In this document: one piece after another, positions 1-7,838 of the stretch
Numbering within the stretch: position 1 is the stretch's first letter
Layout: every line of letters starts with the position of its first letter
Source: Prevotella sp.
Lineage (GTDB): Bacteria; Bacteroidota; Bacteroidia; Bacteroidales; Bacteroidaceae
Length of the DNA stretch: 64,000 nucleotides
Reading direction: 5' to 3'
Assembly (NCBI GenBank): GCA_016285075.1
Contig: JAEEQB010000015.1
Location: 21,954-85,953 of the forward strand
The notes under the pieces: model-generated
Databases searched by the model: none
What the model saw: the letters and a program-made list of their open reading frames with translations, nothing else
Told to the model about the DNA's origin: nothing
Made by a program: the position numbers and the translations under genes

Positions 1-1
1 C

Positions 2-931
2 AGCGCCGATGCTTCGATGAAGATCTACCTGCGTCCCGAGACAGCTCAGGGCATCTTCGTGAACTATCTGAACGTTCAGAAGACAGGCCGCATGAAGATT
101 CCTTTCGGTATCGCCCAGATCGGAAAGGCTTTCCGCAATGAGATCGTGGCCCGTCAGTTCATCTTCCGCATGAGGGAGTTCGAGCAGATGGAGATGCAGT
201 TCTTCGTACAGCCCGGCACCGAGCTGGAGTGGTTCCCCAAGTGGAAGGAGACACGAATGAAGTGGCACCAGGCTCTGGGCTTCGGTGCAGAGAACTATCG
301 TTTCCACGACCACGACAAGCTGGCCCACTATGCCAACGCCGCTACTGACATCGAGTTCAAGATGCCGTTCGGATTCAAGGAGGTGGAGGGTATCCACTCC
401 CGCACCAATTTCGACCTCTCCCAGCATGAGAAGTACTCTGGCAAGAGCATCAAATATTTCGATCCTCAGACCAACGAGAGCTATACACCGTATGTCATCG
501 AGACTTCTATCGGTGTCGACCGCATGTTCCTCTCTATCATGTGCCATGCTTTCGAGGAGGAGAAGCTGGAGAACGGCGAGACCCGCGTCGTGCTGAAGCT
601 GCCCGCAGCCCTGGCTCCTGTGAAGTGCGCCGTGATGCCTCTGGTGAAGAAGGACGGTCTGCCCGAGAAGGCTCGCGAGATCATCGATCAGCTGAAGTTC
701 CACTTCAATTGCCAGTACGACGAGAAGGACTCTATCGGAAAGCGCTATCGCCGTCAGGATGCCATCGGCACCCCGTACTGTGTCACCGTCGACCACGACA
801 CGCTCAACGATGGTTGCGTCACGCTGCGTTTCCGCGACACCATGGAGCAGGAACGCGTGAAGATCAGCGAGCTCAATGCCATCATCGAGGACAAGGTGAG
901 CATTGCATCGTTACTGAAGAAACTGCAGTAA
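2..931 (+). CDS. glyS: Glycyl-tRNA synthetase, C-terminal part (5' end outside window)
   Basis: This is the last 309 residues of a class II glycyl-tRNA synthetase of the single-chain dimeric type, which charges tRNA-Gly in the cytoplasm. Visible are KIYLRPETAQGIFVNY at the left edge, the motif 2 region (AFRNEIVARQFIFRMREFEQ), the motif 3 region (SIGVDRMFLSIMCHAF, about nt 500-550) and the C-terminal anticodon-binding domain (about nt 605-925, with GKRYRRQDAIGTPYCVTVD). The frame is open at base 2 and ends in TAA, so the gene starts left of the window. An internal ATG at 17 is not a start because it lies inside the catalytic core. The FKBP-like gene follows after 29 bp on the same strand, probably co-transcribed. 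Confidence 0.96.
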   Translation, partial: SADASMKIYLRPETAQGIFVNYLNVQKTGRMKIPFGIAQIGKAFRNEIVARQFIFRMREFEQMEMQFFVQPGTELEWFPKWKETRMKWHQALGFGAENYRFHDHDKLAHYANAATDIEFKMPFGFKEVEGIHSRTNFDLSQHEKYSGKSIKYFDPQTNESYTPYVIETSIGVDRMFLSIMCHAFEEEKLENGETRVVLKLPAALAPVKCAVMPLVKKDGLPEKAREIIDQLKFHFNCQYDEKDSIGKRYRRQDAIGTPYCVTVDHDTLNDGCVTLRFRDTMEQERVKISELNAIIEDKVSIASLLKKLQ

Positions 932-938
932 TGAAAGA

Positions 939-1042
939 GTAAAAAGGTAAAAAGTAAAAGATGACAAGAAGATTTATAGACAGGTCAAAGGGTTTGGTAA
1001 AATGGTTTTTACCCTTTTACCTTTTTACCTTTTTACCTTTAA
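939..1042 (+). repeat. Complementary micro-repeats in leader and signal-peptide codons
   Basis: The leader at 939-958 (AGTAAAAAGGTAAAAAGTAA) and the coding stretch at about 1010-1040 (repeats of TTTTTACC inside the signal sequence) are largely reverse complements of each other. In the mRNA they could pair across the start codon at 961. The repeats are visible; a regulatory role is inference. Confidence 0.55.
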
Positions 1043-1617
1043 TATCATGCAGCGAGTCGGAAGACGAGGAGGCATCTGAGTACGGTTCCAGTTCCACCTG
1101 GCAGCAGCGTAACGAAGCCTTCTTTGCCTCGCTGGAGGATTCGCTGAGCCGCCAGGCTAACGTGTGGAAGAAACTGAAATCGTTTGCTAAGGACGAGACC
1201 GTTGCCAGTGCCAATACCGACTACATCTACGCTCGTGTACTTGAGACTGGTGACGAAACGAGCAGCCCCATGTATACTGACTCCGTACGTATCTCCTACC
1301 GCGGGAAGCTCATCCCCTCGGCAAGCTATGCCGACGGATACGTGTTCGACCAGACGTTCATCGGCTCATTCAGCTGGAAGACCACAGCCGTAATCGATAA
1401 CCTCTGCTCCGGCTTCATCAATGGATTCACCACCGCCCTACTCCACATGCATCGTGGTGACCGATGGCGCATCTACATTCCCTATCAGCTAGGATACGGG
1501 AAAGAAGGCAGCGGATCCAGCATTCCAGGCTATTCCACGCTTGTCTTCGACATAGCCCTTGTGGATTTCTGCTCTACTACAGAGTGGTTCACCAAGTGGA
1601 GTGCACGGGAAAGGTAG
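961..1617 (+). CDS. FKBP-type peptidyl-prolyl isomerase-like lipoprotein
   Basis: Predicted 218-residue lipoprotein. Its signal sequence has the hydrophobic core FLPFYLFTFLPL and a lipobox LISC with Cys30 as the likely lipidated residue. The C-terminal part (about residues 95-205) reads as an FKBP domain: VRISYRGKLI, a VFDQTF strand, GFINGFTTALLHMHRGDRWRIYIPYQLGYG and the closing LVFDIALVDF. It would act on the periplasmic side of a membrane as a prolyl isomerase or chaperone; the substrate is unknown. It follows glyS closely and ends 3 bp before a convergent gene. The signal-peptide codons are built from repeats of TTTTTACC that are complementary to the A/G-rich leader just before the start. 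Confidence 0.85.
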   Translation: MTRRFIDRSKGLVKWFLPFYLFTFLPLISCSESEDEEASEYGSSSTWQQRNEAFFASLEDSLSRQANVWKKLKSFAKDETVASANTDYIYARVLETGDETSSPMYTDSVRISYRGKLIPSASYADGYVFDQTFIGSFSWKTTAVIDNLCSGFINGFTTALLHMHRGDRWRIYIPYQLGYGKEGSGSSIPGYSTLVFDIALVDFCSTTEWFTKWSARER

Positions 1618-1620
1618 ATA

Positions 1621-2157
1621 CTACAACCGGCGGTTGGCAACACGCATCAGGGCTTCCAGGTCATCCACATTGAAACGCCCCAACACTTGGGCAACAAGCA
1701 GCACTTGTTGCCCTTTTTCTTTGCTCACGGCGCCAATGACAAATTCGCGCACAATGGGAGCGACAGTCTCTTCGCCTTCAGCCTTGATCAGAATCACCAC
1801 TGACTGGTTCTTATCCTTCTCTTCGCCCATCATCACCTTCGTGTAGGCGTTGGGATCTATCTCTTCCGACTCTTTGGACTTCGGTGTTTCCAGCGCCTCG
1901 AGCTCTTTCATGATCTTCTCCACAAACAGGGAGTCAGGCGAGGGGATGATGGCCATCTTCATGTTGTCAATCTTCTCCATGATGGCCGTCTGCGACTGTT
2001 CCTTCCGTAGCGCCATTGCCAGCTTGATCATGTCCTTCGTCATGTTCAGATTCATGGCACCTTTTTCCTGGCACTCTTTAAAGATACTGTCAAACGACTG
2101 TGCCGACAGCATCTGACTTGCCATCAGCAGACACATTACCATTAAAAACTTTCTCAT
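1621..2157 (-). CDS. DUF4252 family protein
   Basis: Predicted 178-residue secreted or periplasmic protein with an N-terminal signal peptide (MRKFLMVMCLLMASQMLSAQ). The body reads like the DUF4252 family common in Bacteroidetes: a helical N-terminal part followed by a strand-rich C-terminal part (SVVILIKAEGEETVAPIVREFVIGAV). No catalytic motif is visible and the function is not known. It lies 38 bp downstream of the aspartyl-protease-like gene on the same strand, so they are probably one transcript. Its stop nearly touches the stop of the convergent FKBP-like gene, with no obvious terminator between. Confidence 0.78.
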   Translation of the reverse strand: MRKFLMVMCLLMASQMLSAQSFDSIFKECQEKGAMNLNMTKDMIKLAMALRKEQSQTAIMEKIDNMKMAIIPSPDSLFVEKIMKELEALETPKSKESEEIDPNAYTKVMMGEEKDKNQSVVILIKAEGEETVAPIVREFVIGAVSKEKGQQVLLVAQVLGRFNVDDLEALMRVANRRL

Positions 2158-2195
2158 ATTCTGTTATTCTTTGAAGCTAACGACTTTCTTACCTA

Positions 2196-3416
2196 TTATT
2201 CTCTATGAACCCTTTCCAGCGTTGGCATTTCTGCCTTTACCACACGGTGCGCTCCTTTGCGGTCGCGCAGCGAGAACTGGTACTGCTGACCATACACGGC
2301 ACGGAAACGAAGGAAATCGTCGAAGTCCACCTCCCGTCCGTCTATCCGTTCCAGGGTGTCACCCTGACGGAACCCCTGTTTGTAGGCCTTGCTGCGTTCC
2401 CAGATGAGACCCACCACCGCCTTACCGTTCTTCGGCACAAAGGCAATGCGAAGCTGCTCGTTGCCAATCTGGCAATAGCTGGTAGGCTTGCCTCGGTCTG
2501 CCGCTTCCTTCCGTTCGTCATAGGGATGGAACACCAGCCTGCGCTGGAAAGGATTTACCGTCAGTGTGCCATAAGTCAGCAGCGGAGCTCCCACATGGCT
2601 GTTGCCTTGCGTAGTGATGCAGTGCACATCGCGCAACTGAAGGTCACCCCATCTAACTGCCCGGAGTCCCAAGAACACCACCTCGGACTCTTGTTCCACG
2701 CCGAAGTTCCCTATAGCCATCTGTCCCTGGCAACGGCCCTCCACCTGTTGGCGGGCATCCTCATTGCCTGCCAGGCTGGCCGCTGTCCAAGAGCGGTTCA
2801 GCGACAACAGCTGGCGGCTGCCTGTGTCCATCACCACCGTGGCAGTCTCTCCTTCAACAGGCTCTATCTGCACGCGAGGCGTATGGTTCACCAATCTATA
2901 GGGCAACGCAACACCCGGCTCATTCTTCAGCCATTTCTTGCGGTCGGTGAGTATCATCCTGTGATGGCGGACATCTATCTTAGCAGCCACCCGACGCAAC
3001 AGGTCAAAACCGATGATACCGTCCTCGTTCCTCCTCCTTACCTGCCTTTTGTGCAGCGCAGCCTTGTAACCCCGAAGGGTCAACCCGCCTAGACACATCG
3101 GAGGAAGCTCCACCATCGTCACCGAACGGGACATCCCCGTAGCATCTTCCGAACGAATATGTCCTAAGGGCCGGAGTCCTTCAACGAAGGTATCGTCGTA
3201 GACAACTCCTTGACTGGAACCCGTGTCCAGCTTGAAGCGTAGCTGTCGGTCGCCTATCGTCACCGGCACATACACCTGACCACGTTCATATTCTATCTGT
3301 ACCGTATCGACAAAGTCTTTTGCCCCAATGGTGAAGTCCAGCCGATACCGATACTGTTGCTGTGCCTCGGCAGACAGCAACCCCAGAAACATCAGGATGG
3401 TGACAGTCACTCTCAT
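2196..3416 (-). CDS. Retropepsin-like aspartyl protease with C-terminal PDZ domain
   Basis: 406-residue exported protein. Two retropepsin-like halves each carry an aspartyl motif: FKLDTGSSQG (DTG at 64-66) and VVMDTGSRQL (DTG at 197-199). A PDZ-like domain follows (about 330-395: AYKQGFRQGDTLERIDGREVDFDDFLRF). The family is a two-repeat aspartyl protease in Bacteroidetes, and the two DTG motifs would form the active site. The open frame extends upstream to 3740, but I start at the ATG at 3416: it gives a proper signal peptide (MRVTVTILMFLGLLSAEA), it lies just after a -7 box, and the longer form would cross a divergent gene. Substrate unknown. Confidence 0.86.
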   Translation of the reverse strand: MRVTVTILMFLGLLSAEAQQQYRYRLDFTIGAKDFVDTVQIEYERGQVYVPVTIGDRQLRFKLDTGSSQGVVYDDTFVEGLRPLGHIRSEDATGMSRSVTMVELPPMCLGGLTLRGYKAALHKRQVRRRNEDGIIGFDLLRRVAAKIDVRHHRMILTDRKKWLKNEPGVALPYRLVNHTPRVQIEPVEGETATVVMDTGSRQLLSLNRSWTAASLAGNEDARQQVEGRCQGQMAIGNFGVEQESEVVFLGLRAVRWGDLQLRDVHCITTQGNSHVGAPLLTYGTLTVNPFQRRLVFHPYDERKEAADRGKPTSYCQIGNEQLRIAFVPKNGKAVVGLIWERSKAYKQGFRQGDTLERIDGREVDFDDFLRFRAVYGQQYQFSLRDRKGAHRVVKAEMPTLERVHRE

Positions 3417-3423
3417 TCGCCTG

Positions 3424-3454
3424 CAAAAGTACGACAAATAATTGAAAGAAACAA
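3424..3454 (-). promoter_or_regulatory. Bacteroidetes-type promoter for the aspartyl protease gene
   Basis: On the minus strand, TACTTTTG (3424-3431) fits the -7 consensus TAnnTTTG, and TTG (3452-3454) lies 20 bp upstream as the -33 box. The start codon at 3416 is only 7 bp past the -7 box, implying a very short or absent leader. Confidence 0.6.
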
Positions 3455-3471
3455 TAATTAATCTTCTATTT

Positions 3472-3502
3472 TTTCGAGTGTATGAAAAAAGTAGTACCTT
3501 TG
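3472..3502 (+). promoter_or_regulatory. Bacteroidetes-type promoter for the small lipoprotein gene
   Basis: TACCTTTG at 3495-3502 is a perfect -7 TAnnTTTG box. A T-rich stretch (TTTCG, about 3472) lies at the right distance for a weak -33 element. The start codon is 53 bp downstream. It is divergent from the promoter at 3424. Confidence 0.65.
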
Positions 3503-3555
3503 CACCCGAAAAGAGAGACAAGTAACAAGAATCAACAAAACAAATAAAAAAGTCA

Positions 3556-4059
3556 ATGACAATGAAAAAACTGATGATTGGGCTTTTTGCCCTTATGCTG
3601 GGAGCAGCCTTCACATCCTGCAACCAGAAAAGCCAGCCTGCCTCCGACCAGGAAGAAGCCGTAGCCGACAGCGTTCCCACCATGCAATTAGTGCCGAAGG
3701 AGGAAAAGGTCGCCACCCCGCTGCAGCAGGTAGTCATCAAAGCACAGGAAGAAGGTGAGCATTGGGATGTTACCCAATGGAAGTCTGCCTACAAGGAGAT
3801 GCTTACGCTGGCCAAGCCCACTTTGTTGGTCGTGCAGGAATTAACCAAGAAAATTGACGAGAATCCTGACAATGATGCCATCAAAGAAGAAGTGAACGCA
3901 AAATTCAGGGAAATGATCTATCAGTTCGACGATGCCAACACCCAGATGTCGGAGTTCCGCAAGGCTGCCAATGCCACAGCCAACGGCAAGGCTGCTCTCA
4001 ATGACCAGCAATGGATCAAAGAGGTCATGAAAGAACTGGGGCTTCCCGAGAGCATCTGA
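3556..4059 (+). CDS. Hypothetical small lipoprotein
   Basis: 167-residue predicted lipoprotein. The signal peptide MTMKKLMIGLFALMLGAAFTSC has lipobox FTSC (Cys22), followed by an acidic, serine-rich linker. The mature part (about 55-165) is mostly helical and charged (VTQWKSAYKEMLTLAKPTLLVVQELTKKIDENPDND). I do not recognise the family. A second in-frame ATG three codons in (MKKLMIG) could be the true start. It has its own promoter at 3472-3502 and a strong terminator at 4083-4129, so it looks monocistronic. Confidence 0.75.
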   Translation: MTMKKLMIGLFALMLGAAFTSCNQKSQPASDQEEAVADSVPTMQLVPKEEKVATPLQQVVIKAQEEGEHWDVTQWKSAYKEMLTLAKPTLLVVQELTKKIDENPDNDAIKEEVNAKFREMIYQFDDANTQMSEFRKAANATANGKAALNDQQWIKEVMKELGLPESI

Positions 4060-4082
4060 CCCTTGTAACCTTTCTGCGTAAC

Positions 4083-4129
4083 AACAAAGCAACCGGAAGT
4101 TTTTTTGCACTTCCGGCTGCTTTGTTTTC
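4083..4129. terminator. Bidirectional intrinsic terminator
   Basis: AACAAAGCA-ACCGGAAGT pairs with ACTTCCGG-CTGCTTTGTT across a T-rich loop, with T-runs available on both strands. It sits between the convergent lipoprotein gene and era and can serve both. Confidence 0.8.
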
Positions 4130-4137
4130 TTCGTTGC

Positions 4138-5106
4138 CTACTCTGGATTATACCCGAAGGCGTTGAGTTCACGTTGGGACGAACGCCAGTCTTTATCTAC
4201 TTTTACAAAGGTCTCCAAGTATATCCGTTTGTCAAAGAATTTCTCTAATGCCTTTCGGGCTTCCGTACTCACTTTCTTCAATGCCACGCCCTGGTGACCG
4301 ATGATGATTCCCTTCTGGGAATCGCGCTCCACATAGATCACAGCATTGATATGAATACTGTTCACACTCTCTTTGAACTGCTCCACACGGACTTCCACTG
4401 CGTAAGGGATCTCCTTGTCATAGTAAAGCAGTATCTTCTCCCTGATAATCTCCGAGACGAAGAAACGGGCAGGCTTGTCAGTAAGCTGGTCCTTGTCGAA
4501 ATAAGCAGGACTCTCGGGCAACAGTTCCTGAATACGCCTCAGCAGTATATCCACGCCGAACTTGTTCTTTGCAGAGATAGGAAGAATCTCTGCATTCGGC
4601 AGCAGGGAATGCCACTTTTCCACTATCTCCTGAAGGGCTTGCTGAGGGTTGACGGTGGATGACGAAGAAGGGGCTGGCGATTCTGTTTCATTTGCAGAAC
4701 CGGTTTTCCTTCCGCCAAGTTCATCAATCTTGTTAATCAGCAGGATTACAGGGATTTTCATCTTCTGCACCTTCTCAAGAAAGTCCATGTTCTTCTCGGG
4801 ATTTTCTACGACATCAGTCACGTAGAGCAGCACATCGGCATCCTGCAATGCCGACTCCGAGAAAGCCAACATCGACTCCTGCAGCTTGTAGTTAGGCTTC
4901 AGTACGCCCGGCGTGTCAGAAAAAACAATCTGCATGTCAGGCGTATTGACAATACCCATGATACGGTGGCGCGTGGTCTGTGCCTTGAAGGTGGCAATAG
5001 AAATACGCTCACCAACCAGCTGGTTCATGAGCGTACTCTTACCTACATTAGGATTTCCAACGATGTTTACGAATCCTGCCTTATGCTTAAGTTCAGCGTT
5101 CATCAT
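4138..5106 (-). CDS. era: GTPase Era
   Basis: 322-residue Era GTPase, a membrane-associated protein that helps mature 16S rRNA and the 30S subunit. Visible are G1 (GNPNVGKST, 17-25), the switch/G2 region (TTRHRIMGI), G3 (DTPG), G4 (NKID) and the C-terminal KH domain (IIIGHQGVALKKVSTEARKALEKFF). The protein is a little longer than usual (about 300) because of a Ser/Pro-rich insert right after G4 (GRKTGSANETESPAPSSSST, about residues 129-150). The gene starts with ATGATG inside a repeated ATGAATG leader, so either ATG may be used. It is the last gene of the yceD-rpmF-fabH-era operon. Confidence 0.95.
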   Translation of the reverse strand: MMNAELKHKAGFVNIVGNPNVGKSTLMNQLVGERISIATFKAQTTRHRIMGIVNTPDMQIVFSDTPGVLKPNYKLQESMLAFSESALQDADVLLYVTDVVENPEKNMDFLEKVQKMKIPVILLINKIDELGGRKTGSANETESPAPSSSSTVNPQQALQEIVEKWHSLLPNAEILPISAKNKFGVDILLRRIQELLPESPAYFDKDQLTDKPARFFVSEIIREKILLYYDKEIPYAVEVRVEQFKESVNSIHINAVIYVERDSQKGIIIGHQGVALKKVSTEARKALEKFFDKRIYLETFVKVDKDWRSSQRELNAFGYNPE

Positions 5107-5188
5107 TCATCATTCATTGTTGTTCTTTTCATCAGTTGTTCACCATCCACTGCCCATCGCTCATGAGCCATGAACCGCGAGCAGTGAA

Positions 5189-6190
5189 CTAACAGCCATC
5201 GTAAGCCCAACGATAATAACTGGCTCCGTGGACGAAGCCTGCACCGAAGGCCGTAAAGATCATATTGTCACCTTTTTTCAAACGACTTTCGTTCTCCCAC
5301 AGAGCCAAGGGAATGGTAGCGGCAGAGGTGTTGCCGAAGTGTTCAATGTTGACCATCACCTGATCCATAGACACTTCCAGACGCTTGGCCACAGCCTCGA
5401 TGATACGCATGTTGGCCTGATGGGGCACAATCCACTGGATATTGTTCTTATCCAGATGGTTGCGTTCGGCTATGAGAGCACAGTCGTCGCTCATGTTGGT
5501 CACGGCATAACGGAACACGGTGCGTCCTTCCTGATAGAGGTAGTGCAGACGGTGGTCCACCGTGAAATAACTGGGCGGACACACTGAGCCACCAGCCTTC
5601 AGATGAAGGAACGGCAGTCCTTTTCCATCACAACGGAAATAGCTGTCACGGCAGCCAAGGCCCTCCTCGTCGGAGGCCTCCACCAGCACAGCGGCAGCAC
5701 CGTCACCGAAGAGCGGACAGGTCTGGCGGTCCTTGTAGTCAACGATTGACGACATCTTGTCGGCACCGATGACGATGATCCGCTTCATCCTTCCACTCTC
5801 AATCATCATGGCGGCCTGGTCGAGTGAATACAGGAAACCACAGCAGGCAGCCCAGAAGTCGAATGCATAGGCATTCTTCAGTCCGAGCTTACCCAAAACG
5901 ATACTAGCGGTAGAGGGGAACTTGTAGTCAGCGGTCGAGGTACTGACGATGAGTGCATCAATGGTATCGGGGTCAACACCCGTCTTCTGCAACAACTGCT
6001 TGGCAGCCTTACGAGCCATATAGCTCGTACCCAGGCCCTCCTCACTCAGTATGCGGCGCTCTTTGATGCCCACTCGCGTCATGATCCACTCGTCGTTGGT
6101 ATCAACCATACGCGCCAACTCATCGTTCGTCAGAACATAGTCGGGCACATAGCCGCCAACACCGGTGATAACAGCGCTGATCTTACCCAT
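5189..6190 (-). CDS. fabH: 3-oxoacyl-ACP synthase III (KAS III)
   Basis: 333-residue beta-ketoacyl-ACP synthase III, which condenses acetyl-CoA (or a branched acyl-CoA) with malonyl-ACP to start fatty acid synthesis. The catalytic triad is visible: Cys116 in FDFWAACCGFLYSL, His in VPHQANMRI and Asn in HFGNTSAATIPLAL. Length is normal for the family. Its ATG overlaps the rpmF stop by one base (TAATG), which points to translational coupling. The classical neighbour plsX is absent. Confidence 0.96.
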   Translation of the reverse strand: MGKISAVITGVGGYVPDYVLTNDELARMVDTNDEWIMTRVGIKERRILSEEGLGTSYMARKAAKQLLQKTGVDPDTIDALIVSTSTADYKFPSTASIVLGKLGLKNAYAFDFWAACCGFLYSLDQAAMMIESGRMKRIIVIGADKMSSIVDYKDRQTCPLFGDGAAAVLVEASDEEGLGCRDSYFRCDGKGLPFLHLKAGGSVCPPSYFTVDHRLHYLYQEGRTVFRYAVTNMSDDCALIAERNHLDKNNIQWIVPHQANMRIIEAVAKRLEVSMDQVMVNIEHFGNTSAATIPLALWENESRLKKGDNMIFTAFGAGFVHGASYYRWAYDGC

Positions 6191-6381
6191 TATTCAGCTA
6201 CTTCGTCCTCAATCTTGATAGCCACCTTACCACGGTAGTAACCGCAGGTGGGACATACTGTGTGATACACATAGTAAGCACCACAGTTGGGGCATACTGC
6301 CAGCGTGGGAGCTACTGCCTTGTCGTGAGTACGACGCTTGGCAGTACGGGTGTTCGATTGTCTTCTTTTAGGATGTGCCAT
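6190..6381 (-). CDS. rpmF: 50S ribosomal protein L32
   Basis: 63-residue L32 with the conserved start MAHPKRRQSNTRTAKRRTHD and a zinc ribbon formed by Cys30/Cys33 (CPNCG) and Cys43/Cys46 (CPTCG). The short acidic tail (KIEDEVAE) looks like a lineage variation. It sits between the yceD-like gene and fabH in a conserved ribosome/fatty-acid gene order and overlaps fabH by one base. Confidence 0.97.
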   Translation of the reverse strand: MAHPKRRQSNTRTAKRRTHDKAVAPTLAVCPNCGAYYVYHTVCPTCGYYRGKVAIKIEDEVAE

Positions 6382-6432
6382 TTTTACTTACAATTTAACT
6401 ATTTACTATTTACAATTAATCTCTTGTCACGC

Positions 6433-6960
6433 TCAAAAGTCACTCTTCACTTTCAATAGCGCTTCCCAACGGGGGTCTACTGCCTGGCTGGACTCCTCAT
6501 CACCGCTTCGGTCGGCTGACAGTTCTTCCAGAACGTGGGTCATAGCAGGGTTACACTTACCAGGTGCATGCACATGCTGGATGGGTATGGCCAAGGCGAT
6601 AGTCTCATAGACGAGCCAAGCGCAGTCGAGTATTCCTTCGTTCTCATCGACCACGATGACATCGTCTTCCGAGGGATTCCCGCTTCCGAACTTCACAACC
6701 AAACTATTGCCAGCCTCGATAGGCTGATCCATCAGGTCGAGACATCGGTCGCAGGCGATGCTCACCGTACCAGAAACGTGAAACAGGAGTTCAAAAAAGC
6801 CGGAAGCCTTGCGTATAGACCCCGACACGTGCAGTGAACCCTGCTGCACTTCCGTCGTGTCCAAAGTGCTGAAAAAAGCATCATCCACATCCCACTCAAA
6901 GGCTGTCTCAGCCTCGGTAAGACCCTTCAAATCAATCTTATAACACTCTAAACTACTCAT
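6433..6960 (-). CDS. YceD/DUF177 family protein
   Basis: 175-residue protein of the YceD (DUF177) family, linked in other bacteria to 23S rRNA accumulation and normally encoded just before rpmF, as here. The family's cysteine pair is visible (IACDRCLD, Cys70 and Cys73), followed by the acidic PSEDDVIVVDENEGILDCAWLVYE region. The frame is open to an ATG at 6984, but the promoter -7 box lies at 6982-6989, so translation must start downstream. I use the ATG at 6960 (MSSLECYKIDL). Confidence 0.88.
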   Translation of the reverse strand: MSSLECYKIDLKGLTEAETAFEWDVDDAFFSTLDTTEVQQGSLHVSGSIRKASGFFELLFHVSGTVSIACDRCLDLMDQPIEAGNSLVVKFGSGNPSEDDVIVVDENEGILDCAWLVYETIALAIPIQHVHAPGKCNPAMTHVLEELSADRSGDEESSQAVDPRWEALLKVKSDF

Positions 6961-6981
6961 GGTGACATCATTAACGGGCTG

Positions 6982-6989
6982 CAAAGGTA
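6982..6989 (-). promoter_or_regulatory. -7 box for the yceD-rpmF-fabH-era operon
   Basis: TACCTTTG on the minus strand, a perfect TAnnTTTG match, 21 bp before the chosen yceD start. No clean -33 TTTG is seen at the usual 19-21 bp spacing. Confidence 0.6.
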
Positions 6990-7158
6990 CGAAGAAAACG
7001 CCAATTAAGAATGATTTTTTAAGATTTACTGCTTTCGTTTAACTTTTTTTAATCCGACACGCAGTTGTCTCATCATTCTTCATCTTCATTCAAGTTCAGT
7101 AAACTTAGCAAACTCAGCTTGCGCAAGTAAGAAACGGCCTGAAAGACCAAAAGCTTAC

Positions 7159-7179
7159 AGCCCAGGGCCGCCCTGGGCT
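7159..7179. repeat. 21-bp palindrome in non-coding region
   Basis: AGCCCAGGGC and GCCCTGGGCT are perfect complementary 10-base arms around a single C. No T-run follows, so it does not look like a terminator. It lies in the gene-free stretch 6990-7756, which otherwise contains only the repeats listed next. Confidence 0.6.
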
Positions 7180-7290
7180 TAGAATTGCTGCCACTTCAGG
7201 GCGTCTATAGGCTCTGCTGATGTTGTTTCGAGGGTGCACGCACCCCGGTTACTCTGAGGAGACGCTTCAGCATCTGATGACCAAGGCAAC

Positions 7291-7430
7291 GTAATCCGTT
7301 GTCGAGACAATCAATTCATTATTCGTGAAATTAGCGTAATTCGTAGTCCAAATCTATTCGTTCAATCCGTGTAATCCATGGTCGAGGCAATCAAATAATA
7401 ATTCGTGAAATTTGTGAAATTCGTAGTCGT
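7291..7430. repeat. Pair of about 60-bp degenerate direct repeats
   Basis: Segments 7291-7350 and 7371-7430 align without gaps over 60 bp with about 80% identity, sharing GTAATCC, GTCGAG.CAATCAA, ATTCGTGAAA and TTCGTAGTC blocks. Their starts are exactly 80 bp apart. No open frame runs through them. Confidence 0.65.
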
Positions 7431-7451
7431 TATTATCAATCTTGCTGTGTC

Positions 7452-7590
7452 AGTAAGTGAGTGCCGTTCACTTAGTAAGTGAGTGCCGTTCACCTAGTAA
7501 GTGAGTGCCGTTCACTTAGTAAGTGAGTAGCGTTCACTTAGTAAGTGAGTGGCGTTCACTTAGTAAGTGAGTAGCGGTTATCCAGTAAGA
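7452..7590. repeat. Tandem array of a 22-bp palindromic unit
   Basis: Six copies of a 22-bp unit start at 7452, 7474, 7496, 7518, 7540 and 7562, with a decayed seventh at 7584. Each unit holds the hairpin arms AAGTGA and TCACTT around a 7-base centre (GTGCCGT, or variants with GTAGCGT and GTGGCGT). There are no spacers, so it is not a CRISPR array. It lies about 170 bp before the promoter of the fimbrial locus. Confidence 0.85.
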
Positions 7591-7756
7591 GAAACGTCAA
7601 GTCATTACTCGTAGTACGCCTATAGAATCGTCGAGTCCGTACTGTGGTGCAGTCCACTCCTTCAATTCTCGTCGAAGCAAATCAATGCACAAAAATTCAA
7701 TCGCGCGTATACATATTTAAAATAAGTTAAATTACACGTTAAAACGAACGATTTCC

Positions 7757-7787
7757 TTGTACAAGTCGATTTATTTTTGTTACTTTG
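7757..7787 (+). promoter_or_regulatory. Probable promoter of the fimbrial locus
   Basis: TTG at 7757-7759 and TTACTTTG at 7780-7787 are 20 bp apart, close to the Bacteroidetes -33/-7 pattern, although the -7 box has T instead of A at its second position. The DUF3575 start codon is about 50 bp downstream. Confidence 0.5.
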
Positions 7788-7838
7788 CATTTTATAATAC
7801 AAAATATATCCAGACAAGGTATATCAAAAAAGGCACAA

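Noticed and set aside
2205..3092. 295-residue plus-strand frame over the aspartyl protease gene
   Set aside because: The minus-strand protein has clear DTG and PDZ motifs; the plus frame has no recognisable features.
3417..3740. Upstream extension of the aspartyl protease frame
   Set aside because: It would run through both divergent promoters and into the lipoprotein gene, and would bury the signal peptide.
7159..7179. GC palindrome as a transcription terminator
   Set aside because: No T-run on either side, and no gene ends close by in either direction.
7452..7590. Possible CRISPR array
   Set aside because: Repeats are 22 bp and directly adjacent with no spacers, and no cas genes are nearby.
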